A program made the translations under genes and the position numbers. Positions 56,791 to 64,000 of a stretch of DNA of 64,000 nt are shown here, in pieces (within the stretch, counting starts at the first letter, position 1; each line of letters begins with the position of its first letter). This DNA comes from Nitrososphaeraceae archaeon (GTDB lineage Archaea > Thermoproteota > Nitrososphaeria > Nitrososphaerales > Nitrososphaeraceae): contig WHTU01000012.1 of assembly GCA_009377575.1 (NCBI GenBank), positions 1 to 64,000 on the forward strand, given 5' to 3'. Below the pieces are notes generated by a model. The model was not told the origin of the DNA and made no database searches. It was given only the letters and a program-made list of their open reading frames with translations.

Positions 56791-56827
56791 AAATGGGGAT
56801 ATTTGAGCCTAAGAAATAGATATTTAT

Positions 56828-57151
56828 CTGAAGGCCAATTTTGCAACATAGTTCAACATCCACATCCTTCGACGTAAGGAGGTCGCTTTACATGACAACC
56901 GTATCGAAAAGATATTTGCAAATGTCATAAGATATAGAACTGATACAGAACCAGGATCTTCTGGTTCACCTGTCTTTGATAATGAATGGGAACTAATAGC
57001 TCTTCACCATGCAGGAGGAGATTATGACACTAAACACGACATATGGCTAAACAATGAGGGAATTAGAATAGATTCAATTGTTTCAGATTTAAAAAATCAT
57101 TTCAGTGGAAGATGCGAAGGCACTACCATACTAAATGAACTAAAGATATAA
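56828..57151 (+). pseudogene. Second trypsin-like protease, frameshifted C-terminal relic
   Basis: EGQFCNIVQHPHPST in one frame, then after a shift near 56.87 kb KEVALHDNRIEKIFANVIRY and RTDTEPGSSGSPVFDNEWEL, IALHHAGGDYD. The catalytic serine loop (GSSGSPV) and the IxQHP strand are S1-family. The His/Asp half is missing. It is not a copy of the protease at 55351-56052 but the same superfamily. Confidence 0.75.
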
Positions 57152-57724
57152 TATAAAGAAAAGATAAGGAGCTCCTCCAATTTTCGCTTTTTTTTAGTAT
57201 GACTCCCGATAGCGGCAGTATATATTATGATAACAAGTACCACAATGTATTTGTTTTAACTTTCTCAACATATTAACCCAAGAGGATCCGTCAATAACAC
57301 AGAATCAAATTCGTTGAGCATTAGATCGCAATTCAACCTGATTTAGAAACGATCCTGACTAATAAGAGCTACGTAAGTAATAACATTGCAAGTGATGATG
57401 TATATAGATTTGTTATCTAACTGACTGACCCGAGATTGATGATATAGGCTTGAACATAATGTAGTATTTGAGAGGATATTTTTCGTATTTAATCCTTTTT
57501 GAATAACAAACCAAATTGACAATCAGGATTGGATAGATTATATTATAGTGTATTAGGCTCAGGACTGTAGGTGGTTAGGAAGCAGACAAGTTGGGTTTTC
57601 TATTCTCTCTGTTGGCAGACAGCCAAAGAGTAGTGTGACAAGTATGACGGTATGACAGGATATTAGCGGTGTACAGTATAAAAATAATTAAGACTGAGGG
57701 AACAAGAATGATGATCTAAGTACC
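57152..57724. other. Intergenic region
   Basis: No gene recognised; A/T-rich. Confidence 0.4.
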
Positions 57725-58177
57725 ATGTGTTCACCAAAATTCCATGGTAAGCTGATCATAGTAGGAGATTTGATTAGAGAGGCTATAGCTCATGAAGTTG
57801 CCCTCAAGATATCTGAGATTTCGTATTTACCCGTAAGGAGTTATGGAATAGAACAGATTCTTCATGGTCCAAGAGTTACCTTAGATAAAGAAACAAGCAT
57901 CATAGCATTTACTTCCACATCTCAAGATAGACAGGGCAGTCTAATTAAATACGCAAATGCAGTAGGCGCAGAATTGATTGAGATAAATGACGAATGGCCG
58001 CAGCAGCAGTAGCAGCAACCATTCACAACTATATATAAAGAGTTTAACTGGTTAGCACAACTTGTGTGGGGGCAACAACTGGCCTTAGAACTTGCAAAGA
58101 AGTTAGGTACAAATCCAGATACTGTGAGAAAGGATCAAAGTGTTTACGCTGAAGCAGGCAAAGATATATCCCTATAG
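57725..58177 (+). pseudogene. SIS-domain sugar-phosphate isomerase fragment with in-frame TAG
   Basis: EVALKISEISYLPVRSYGIE, QILHGPRVTLDKETSIIAFT match the second SIS domain of GlmS/AgaS-like proteins; the first domain is absent. The frame meets TAG at 58010-58012 inside a CAG-CAG-CAG-TAG-CAG run, then continues in frame as FNWLAQLVWGQQLALELAKK, LGTNPDTVRKDQSVYAEAGK to a TAG at 58175-58177. So the fragment carries both a truncation and a nonsense change. Confidence 0.72.
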
Positions 58178-58240
58178 ATTTATTTCAGCACTAGCCTCAT
58201 AAACAGGGATTCATAATAGCAATAAAAATATACTTTTAGT

Positions 58241-58369
58241 CTATTCTAATTCTGCTCTTATACGTCTTACTAATACATCTGTAGCAATTGGTTTCTTGAT
58301 GAAGCACCCTATGCTCTTAATTAGATGCACCTCCCTTACAGCATCCATATTTATTTCTCCAGAAGAAAT
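58241..58369 (-). pseudogene. Response-regulator receiver C-terminal relic
   Basis: Reads SSGEINMDAVREVHLIKSIG, then CFIKKPIATDVLVRRIRAEL to a TAG. FIKKPI is the conserved Lys-Pro of receiver domains. The phosphoacceptor part is missing. Confidence 0.6.
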
Positions 58370-58447
58370 CTAGAACATATATATAATTATACCTATAGTA
58401 TTATGGCTCCTAACTTAGAAAAACAATATATTCAATAGCTTACAAGA

Positions 58448-58678
58448 ATGAAGCTAATTACTTCTATTGTTGTAGCATCGTCCATTCTCCTATTTTCAGC
58501 TGTTGTCTTTCCGGTCAGCGCTGATAATAGTCGTGACTGGAGATTTGAGGCTCACAGCAGAAGTATTGATATCGATATTTGTGTTAGATGTACGTCAACT
58601 ATCCCCGGACCTCAAGGCATGCAAAATACTTTCAAACAAGAAGGAGAACTTTTTCTGATGTATAGTATCATCAAATGA
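58448..58678 (+). CDS. Short secreted protein, possibly truncated
   Basis: 76 residues. A good signal peptide (LITSIVVASSILLFSAVVFP, cleavage near VSA) precedes RDWRFEAHSRSIDIDI and CTSTIPGPQG. The last ~25 residues overlap the 3' end of the leftward YaaC-like gene and may not belong, so the original gene is probably cut near 58.6 kb. Thaumarchaeal surface proteins often continue with Gly-Pro-Gln repeats at such a point. Confidence 0.4.
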   Translation: MKLITSIVVASSILLFSAVVFPVSADNSRDWRFEAHSRSIDIDICVRCTSTIPGPQGMQNTFKQEGELFLMYSIIK

Positions 58679-59326
58679 AATACAGTCATGCAGTAAAGGA
58701 AATAGACCGCAAGACCATACTTGTATTGGTGATTCTGGATAAAATGAGAGACCATGAGTAAACCTTGCTCTGCGTTTATTCTGCGAAACGTCCATTCTAG
58801 CTTTTTGAAAGGTAAGGGATGTTACCATCATTGCCAGCTTTTCAAATGAATAAAAAAGCATAACAGGCTTGGAAAGTAAAGAAAGCTGCTTCGACATAAA
58901 GAAAAAATCTCTTGCCTGTTTTGCTGTATTGCTGACCTCTATAGCAATGCTGTCACTATCATTTTCTCTAATGAGTTCATGCTTAGTATGATTTTTCATA
59001 TAATTAAGAGTATTAACTCTCTTCGGAATGTAGTTTTGAATGAACTGTTTACTCTCAAAGTCCGTTATAAAGTCCCACATTTCATTTTCCGGGTTATCTG
59101 TATAAACCGGTATACATTTGGAGGATTTAATACCTGTTGGCATCGCTAAAAGGTTCCCAAACTCAAATTGGATGATAATATTATGACAATTAATCTTGTC
59201 TTGATAGATATAGAATTCAGAATGTGCCACTCTTGACACAAATCGTATGATGATAAATGGATCATACTCTAATCGTAGCTCTCTTGAAATATTCCAAGTC
59301 CTTGATGAAGGCATCTCTTGGATCAA
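58595..59326 (-). CDS. YaaC-like protein
   Basis: 243 residues. NTAKQARDFFFMSKQLSLLS, then KPVMLFYSFEKLAMMVTSLT and RRARFTHGLSFYP resemble the YaaC family (helical; ARxaxxFf, xPlLxYYxxxxLa, HGL). The C-terminus ends abruptly at HALRSGDS where it overlaps the rightward gene, so it may be truncated. It overlaps the next leftward gene by 65 bp. The biochemical function of the family is unknown. Confidence 0.5.
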   Translation of the reverse strand: MIQEMPSSRTWNISRELRLEYDPFIIIRFVSRVAHSEFYIYQDKINCHNIIIQFEFGNLLAMPTGIKSSKCIPVYTDNPENEMWDFITDFESKQFIQNYIPKRVNTLNYMKNHTKHELIRENDSDSIAIEVSNTAKQARDFFFMSKQLSLLSKPVMLFYSFEKLAMMVTSLTFQKARMDVSQNKRRARFTHGLSFYPESPIQVWSCGLFPLLHDCISFDDTIHQKKFSFLFESILHALRSGDS

Positions 59327-59921
59327 TATTATTCAAAAATGTGTTATACCCTAATAATTGAAGATATCTATCAGCAAATCTAATCAGGTTATTCACGACA
59401 TTTTTAGCGAAGTAGAAAGGATCTAAATCGATCCGTCCATCTCTATCTATTACTCCCCATTCAGATATTATCTTGTATGGACTTGGTTTATCGCTGCATT
59501 GCTTTACGTAATCTTTTATCTGATGATTTATAACAATCAAATTAGACCAATGTGATGCAATTGGAGAAATAATTCTTTCAAATCCTTCCCTATGAATAAC
59601 TTTATCTCTAAATTCATATATCAAATTAATGAATGGCCTGTTAACGTCTATATGTTTTTTCAAGACTGGATCCCTGTTATTCACTTCTTTCAGAAAATCA
59701 TTGCCTGAACTCTTAGATAATGAAATTCTGTTAGGTTGAATGCTACTAATATTATAATGACTGGCTGTTTCATTTGCCAGGTTGTCAAAGATACCTGTAA
59801 TCATGGAAATTAGATATTCAATATGATAAAAGATTACTAATAAATCATCAAGATCTACGAAGACTCCCAGACCCTCAGGGTATGGAGACCCTCTTTTTAA
59901 TTCGGCTAGTCCATTGTTCAT
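59262..59921 (-). CDS. Hypothetical protein upstream of the YaaC-like gene
   Basis: 219 residues. All-helical look with NRPFINLIYEFRDKVIHREG, FERIISPIASHWSNL and a C-terminal LLGYNTFLNNIDPRDAFIKD. The R-D-K-V-x-H phrase resembles RNA-binding/HEPN-type or Cthe-like helical proteins, too weak for an assignment. Probably co-transcribed with the YaaC-like gene, which starts inside its 3' end. Confidence 0.55.
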   Translation of the reverse strand: MNNGLAELKRGSPYPEGLGVFVDLDDLLVIFYHIEYLISMITGIFDNLANETASHYNISSIQPNRISLSKSSGNDFLKEVNNRDPVLKKHIDVNRPFINLIYEFRDKVIHREGFERIISPIASHWSNLIVINHQIKDYVKQCSDKPSPYKIISEWGVIDRDGRIDLDPFYFAKNVVNNLIRFADRYLQLLGYNTFLNNIDPRDAFIKDLEYFKRATIRV

Positions 59922-59930
59922 ACTTGAAAG

Positions 59931-60278
59931 TTAAATAGTTGCTTTTCTAGAATAGCCAAAATAATGCTGAACGCCTAAATAATCCACACAAAAAAAGGCT
60001 TTTAGAAATCTAAAAATCAATGCTTGAATTGTTTGAGACGGTCTCTTCGGCGGAAATCTAAATGCATTTTTGTAAACGACTGGCAAATAGTTTGATTTGG
60101 TGTAAAGGTAGATCTGATACCAAGATGTCAGAGCCCCTCTAGATCTAGTACCAAAATACAAACCTTTTGACTTGGCAAATATGTCAAGAACTTCGCACGC
60201 ATGTTCTGTATTTGCTACTCTTAGATAAGGAAAAAAACTGTGTACTATTGTATAAAGTTTCATATTTAACTTCCCCAA
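59931..60278 (-). CDS. Hypothetical protein
   Basis: 115 residues. NTEHACEVLDIFAKSKGLYF, then GTRSRGALTSWYQIYLYTKS. Plausible composition but no family, 9 bp upstream of the previous leftward gene. A rightward frame (60277-60406) overlaps its start and looks partly protein-like, so one of the two ends is a junction of fragments. Confidence 0.35.
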   Translation of the reverse strand: MGKLNMKLYTIVHSFFPYLRVANTEHACEVLDIFAKSKGLYFGTRSRGALTSWYQIYLYTKSNYLPVVYKNAFRFPPKRPSQTIQALIFRFLKAFFCVDYLGVQHYFGYSRKATI

Positions 60279-60406
60279 AAAGGATCGCCATCAAACGTAT
60301 CTTTTCATATCTATATGCAGCTTTAGCTGAAAAGTACGACGATAACGGCTTAATTTATGCATATGCAAGCGCACATAGGTGTTATGAAGAGGATTTATTA
60401 TCTTAA
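60277..60406 (+). pseudogene. Short C-terminal fragment
   Basis: Protein-like end RIAIKRIFSYLYAALAEKYD, then DNGLIYAYASAHRCYEEDLL with a stop. Upstream codons of the same frame lack protein character. Probably a remnant. Confidence 0.3.
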
Positions 60407-60577
60407 AACCGTTCAGATCTTATAAAATTAGACCCCTAGAGGGTCCTTTCTATCGAATCGATCAATAGTGACAGATAGCAAAAAAGCGAATATACTTCCC
60501 CATTTACCTTAGGATGTACTTTTATATCATGAGAATTAACAATACTTATCCAATGCGATAAAATTACTTAATATGAG

Positions 60578-61501
60578 ATGATCATTTTGATGGATAAAAA
60601 TACAAATAGGAATGTTAAATGCAGCAGCAACGATGACAATGACCTTATTAAAGTCCAAAAACCTATTTTTGTTACCGGAGCTCCTCGGTCGGGTTTAGGG
60701 ATAATTCATCAGATACTGACTTCTCATCACCAGGTAACGTCTATTATATCAAACTCGATGCAGAGGATAATTCCTCATTCTAGACAAAGAAATCACATAC
60801 AAGAATTTCATTCATTATTAGAGACTTCTTCATTATCCTTATTCTTGTCGAGGCTCGGCAATCTCATACGTTCTGCAACCAGAAATCGTATCCAATATAA
60901 TGATAGGCAGTTTTGGAATGAATATTTTGAACCTTATGTTCATGTCACGAATTCAGATGTCACCGACGAGATCGCGAATTATTACAGATCCATAGTTGCT
61001 CAAATACAGCATGTCAATAATAGGCCAAGATTTGTTAGTACTTTGTCTGAACATTCTTTCAGAGTCCTTGCACTAAGTGCGATATTTCCTGATGCCAAAT
61101 TTATTCATATCATTAGAAACCAAAGGATAGTTTCATGTTCTATGTTCGTTAAATCCATGGATGAAAAATCCATATCAAATGATGATCCTTATTTCCAGAG
61201 CCTTGACAGAATACTTGGGGGCATTCGTTATAGTGAATCTTCAGAATCTTCAGAACTAGTTAATTATGAGCTTGCTGTACAAATCATAATTAGTAGAGCT
61301 AGAGAAGCAATTTCACTTAGGGGCCAAAGATACCTGGAACTACATTACGAAGACCTGGTATCTGATCCAAGACAATCGCTAGTAAGAATTCTTTCTTTCT
61401 GTGAGTTAAGTCAGAATCCTGATTTTGTTCGCAATAGCTGTACGAACATTCGTAACGAGAACGAAAAATGGTATTCGTATTTGAATCCGCAGAACTTGTA
61501 A
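60578..61501 (+). CDS. Sulfotransferase-family protein
   Basis: 307 residues. The PAPS 5'-phosphosulfate loop is PIFVTGAPRSGLGIIHQIL (~30), DAKFIHIIRNQRIVSCSMF carries the 3'-phosphate-site Arg/Ser region (~170), and YLELHYEDLVSDPRQSLVRI (~255) is the conserved C-terminal phrase. Target could be a surface glycan or lipid; not determinable. An ATG four codons in is an alternative start. Single gene with a promoter-like A/T-rich leader. Confidence 0.88.
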   Translation: MIILMDKNTNRNVKCSSNDDNDLIKVQKPIFVTGAPRSGLGIIHQILTSHHQVTSIISNSMQRIIPHSRQRNHIQEFHSLLETSSLSLFLSRLGNLIRSATRNRIQYNDRQFWNEYFEPYVHVTNSDVTDEIANYYRSIVAQIQHVNNRPRFVSTLSEHSFRVLALSAIFPDAKFIHIIRNQRIVSCSMFVKSMDEKSISNDDPYFQSLDRILGGIRYSESSESSELVNYELAVQIIISRAREAISLRGQRYLELHYEDLVSDPRQSLVRILSFCELSQNPDFVRNSCTNIRNENEKWYSYLNPQNL

Positions 61502-61684
61502 GTTTCGTTTACCTTCATTTCGTTGTGAATATAGGCCTTAGCTTTTTCCCTATTAAGTTTGGGGAATATTATTTTGTTCTATTCTAACTACAATTGTCAA
61601 TTATATTTATACAACTCATAGATAAAATAAGAAGACTAAAACTATTATTATTAGTATCTCGGTCATTAATTAAATAATATACAT

Positions 61685-62461
61685 ATGTCATCAGCACGTA
61701 TAGAAATTACTGAGCTGGAAACTGATAATATAGGAGGACAAAGGTCTAAATTTGATGTCATAGCGACCATCTTGTATATATGCATCGATGGCAGTTTGAA
61801 AAATCATATAGTCGGTAAAGGTAATTTTAGTGATTCTATGACAAATCACTACATCTCCATTTTGTTGTACAATGATTTACTTTCTACATATATCGACAAT
61901 GAAAACAACCGGAGAACATATTATAGAACTACTGATAAAGGAAAAGAAGTGATCCACTTCTACAATCAAATCCAGAGGTTATTTAAAATAGCCACACCAT
62001 CAAGTAAGAATAATAATATCAGTGGGGTCCAGGCTAGATCCCTAGGCAATACAATATCAAGTTCTGCAGCTCAGATAGTAACCAAGAGGATACTTATTGT
62101 AGATGATGAAGCAGATATAACATCAGCTTTAAAGCGAGGACTAGAAAAATATGGATTTACAGTAGAAGTTAACAATAATCCGCTATCAATGTTATCTGGT
62201 TACGAAGCAGGTTACTATGATCTTTTGATAATAGATATCAAAATGCCAGAGATGGATGGATTTGAGTTGTACCAAGTTATAAGAAAACTAGACAACAGAA
62301 CAAAGGTCTGTTTCTGGACTGCTTTTGAAGTTGCGTACGAACAGTTTGTAAAGAGATTTCCATCAATGAATGAAAAGTTCTTTATCAAGAAGCCTGTAAC
62401 TCTTGAGGATTTAGTCGATAAAATAAATAGGATAACTGAAGATGAAAAAGGATCTTCATAA
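61685..62461 (+). CDS. Winged-helix/receiver response regulator
   Basis: 258 residues with an unusual order: DNA-binding first. Residues ~15-95 are a winged helix (KFDVIATILYICIDGSLKNH, MTNHYISILLYNDLLSTYID, RRTYYRTTDKGKEVIHFYNQ). From ~135, a receiver domain: IVDDEADITSA, phosphoacceptor Asp in LLIIDIKMPEMDG, Thr in CFWTAFEV, Lys in FFIKKPVT. Followed 102 bp later by a histidine kinase in the same direction, probably its cognate partner. Confidence 0.88.
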   Translation: MSSARIEITELETDNIGGQRSKFDVIATILYICIDGSLKNHIVGKGNFSDSMTNHYISILLYNDLLSTYIDNENNRRTYYRTTDKGKEVIHFYNQIQRLFKIATPSSKNNNISGVQARSLGNTISSSAAQIVTKRILIVDDEADITSALKRGLEKYGFTVEVNNNPLSMLSGYEAGYYDLLIIDIKMPEMDGFELYQVIRKLDNRTKVCFWTAFEVAYEQFVKRFPSMNEKFFIKKPVTLEDLVDKINRITEDEKGSS

Positions 62462-62563
62462 TCCCCATCAGTATCATCAACATCACATATCTTTTCTCCC
62501 TCTCCAGAATTTCCTACACTTGAGTAAGCTCCTAATTATAGTCGATGATTATTAACTTAGCAT

Positions 62564-64000
62564 ATGAGAAAAGTATTCTTGGGATTTTCCAGGAGAAGTT
62601 ACATACTTCTTGCTGTTCTTGTGGTCTGTTCCAGTTTACTGTCATTGTTGTCATATTACTACTCCTCCTCTGCTGCCCGGCAGATTTTGGAATTAGCATC
62701 AGAGGATATAAGATCTAATGCGAAAATTCAGGCGCATGATCTACGATCTATGTTGTCTAATGCATTAACTTCAGTTTCTTCCAATTTAGATATTCTTTCT
62801 ACCTCTCAGGAGGTGATTGATCCGGATGAAAATGGTAATCCGCTTTTTAATATTGTCCGAACTTCATCTGCCGGTTTATCAGTAGAGTACATGTGGCTAG
62901 ATCAGAATGGAAGGATACTTTGGCCTAAGAGAAGCTCTAATGACTATACTGATTCTATGTCTAATCTCTTAAGGGTGCAATTTTTTGGTTTCAGTAATGA
63001 AAGTGGTGGTCACGACGATGACGTCTCTCATCAAAGAGGTGCCCCTTTTTTTAACAACGGAACCTTAGATCCTATGTCTGGGAAAATGTATAGCTTGATG
63101 GCGTATCCCATAATCAATAAATCCACCTTGGCATTCGGTTCTCCTCCACCTAATTTACATGGAGGAGCCGTCGTTGCAGCTATACAATTCGAAAACAATA
63201 CCAGCAATAAAGCAAGTCTCCTAAGAACACAATCTTCTGATGAGGTTAAGCAGAATATAGTTTTAGTTGTAGACAAGAGAGGTGTTGTTTTAGAATCCAA
63301 CAATAATTCTTTAATAGGCAGACCAGTTTCTCAATATTTTAAACAGATCGAAGTGCCAGAGCCTGCTCCAGAAGGAGCTAGTTTAGGATCTGATTCACTG
63401 ATAGAGGAAACATTATTCAACATATCACAACCTGCATCTCTGAATGTTTCATTCCGTGACCAGACCATGACCATGATATCTGAGCCTGTATATTTAGATG
63501 GCAATCAAGTGTGGACATTATATGTCTTGGCTCCTCATCTGCTTACGCATGATGTAAACACTCTCCTTGGGCTCCAAAATAATTTTAGCAGTATAATGAT
63601 CATTATCATCGGTATAGTCGCATTCGTGGTAGCTATGATAATTCTATTTTGGAATAAAGGTCTTGAGGATGTTGTTTATCAGAGAACTGGAGATCTAAGA
63701 AGAATTAATAGTTATTTGATAGCTGCCAATGAACAACTTAAAGTCCATGATTTAATGCAAAAAGAATTTCTTAATATCGCCAGTCATGAAATGAAGACAC
63801 CTACGCAGACCATATTGTTGCATTCCAATCTTTTATCCGTTGATCCTACTTCAGGACATGATTCCATAGACGCAATCACACGTAATGCCATAAGGCTTCA
63901 GAAACTAGTTAATGAGATTCTTGATATTACCAGAATAGAGAGCAAGTCTTTGAAGCTAACCACAGAAAGACTAAACCTCAATCAGATTATAGCATCGATA
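62564..64000 (+). CDS. Membrane sensor histidine kinase (3' partial)
   Basis: 479 residues visible; the gene runs off the window end. Signal-anchor helix at ~13-35 (YILLAVLVVCSSLLSLLSYY), a ~300-residue extracellular sensor region (NIVLVVDKRGVVLESNNNSL fits a Cache-type domain), a second membrane helix at ~343-365 (SSIMIIIIGIVAFVVAMIIL), then the dimerisation domain with phospho-acceptor His408 in FLNIASHEMKTPTQ. The ATPase domain is cut off. The receiver-domain regulator immediately upstream is the likely partner. Confidence 0.92.
   Translation, partial: MRKVFLGFSRRSYILLAVLVVCSSLLSLLSYYYSSSAARQILELASEDIRSNAKIQAHDLRSMLSNALTSVSSNLDILSTSQEVIDPDENGNPLFNIVRTSSAGLSVEYMWLDQNGRILWPKRSSNDYTDSMSNLLRVQFFGFSNESGGHDDDVSHQRGAPFFNNGTLDPMSGKMYSLMAYPIINKSTLAFGSPPPNLHGGAVVAAIQFENNTSNKASLLRTQSSDEVKQNIVLVVDKRGVVLESNNNSLIGRPVSQYFKQIEVPEPAPEGASLGSDSLIEETLFNISQPASLNVSFRDQTMTMISEPVYLDGNQVWTLYVLAPHLLTHDVNTLLGLQNNFSSIMIIIIGIVAFVVAMIILFWNKGLEDVVYQRTGDLRRINSYLIAANEQLKVHDLMQKEFLNIASHEMKTPTQTILLHSNLLSVDPTSGHDSIDAITRNAIRLQKLVNEILDITRIESKSLKLTTERLNLNQIIASI

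Overview
The window is AT-rich archaeal DNA. Gene content points to an ammonia-oxidising thaumarchaeon (Nitrososphaeria, most like Nitrososphaera or Nitrosocosmicus): a complex I NuoN subunit, a prenyl diphosphate synthase, a tRNA-Glu with an intron in the D-loop, a solitary HTH/coiled-coil regulator, a ParB-like protein, and winged-helix/receiver regulators beside a large sensor kinase. Genus is an inference from style and composition; it was not measured.

Layout. (1) 1-4.5 kb: chromosomal backbone with nuoN (its 5' end is outside the window), a GGPP-synthase-type gene, intron-containing tRNA-Glu, a TenA/PqqC/CADD-like protein and an HTH regulator. (2) 4.53-39.53 kb: a ~35 kb integrated element. 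It begins in the 3' half of an intact tRNA-Met (CAU) and ends at a perfect 17-bp copy of the tRNA 3' end. Its left end carries a tyrosine integrase, a leftward regulator-like gene, a ribbon-helix-helix protein, small zinc-site proteins and a topoisomerase VI-A/Spo11-like TOPRIM protein. Next comes a nuclease/methylase zone of two PD-(D/E)XK proteins and a broken DNA methylase. After ParB-like and receiver-domain genes, there is a 16-kb run of peptidases and beta-propeller proteins: M43 and astacin metallopeptidases, an LVIVD propeller, a PatG-domain gene next to a subtilase, a Cys-rich protein, a sialidase-like propeller and an N-truncated M1 aminopeptidase. Many relics lie among these. (3) From 39.53 kb: a second element starting at the same 17-bp site. 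It has its own tyrosine integrase and the same opening gene order, followed by a compact replication block (MCM-like helicase, family B DNA polymerase, archaeo-eukaryotic primase, zinc ribbon, possible ssDNA-binding protein). Its distal end was not found; the replication block finishes near 50.0 kb. (4) 50-60 kb: an accessory region with a DprA-like/ComFC-like gene pair, an HTH protein, a Cas6 C-terminal relic directly followed by a four-repeat degenerate CRISPR array, an HNH protein, a trypsin-like protease, and relics of a cation-diffusion facilitator, a second trypsin, an SIS-domain protein and a response regulator. A YaaC-like protein and an unrecognised gene follow. (5) 60.5-64 kb: a sulfotransferase, an HTH-receiver regulator and the 5' part of a membrane histidine kinase.

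How the parts work together: the two elements look like related integrative elements stacked at one tRNA. The right one carries replication machinery. The left one carries a topoisomerase-like protein and a large hydrolase/nuclease cargo that is partly decaying: several genes differ from an intact reading frame by a single stop or frameshift. The most notable items are the replication block with an internal 24-bp inverted repeat, the archaeal PatG/subtilase/Cys-rich cluster, the metalloprotease with a translationally coupled small beta-rich partner, and the Cas6-CRISPR relic.
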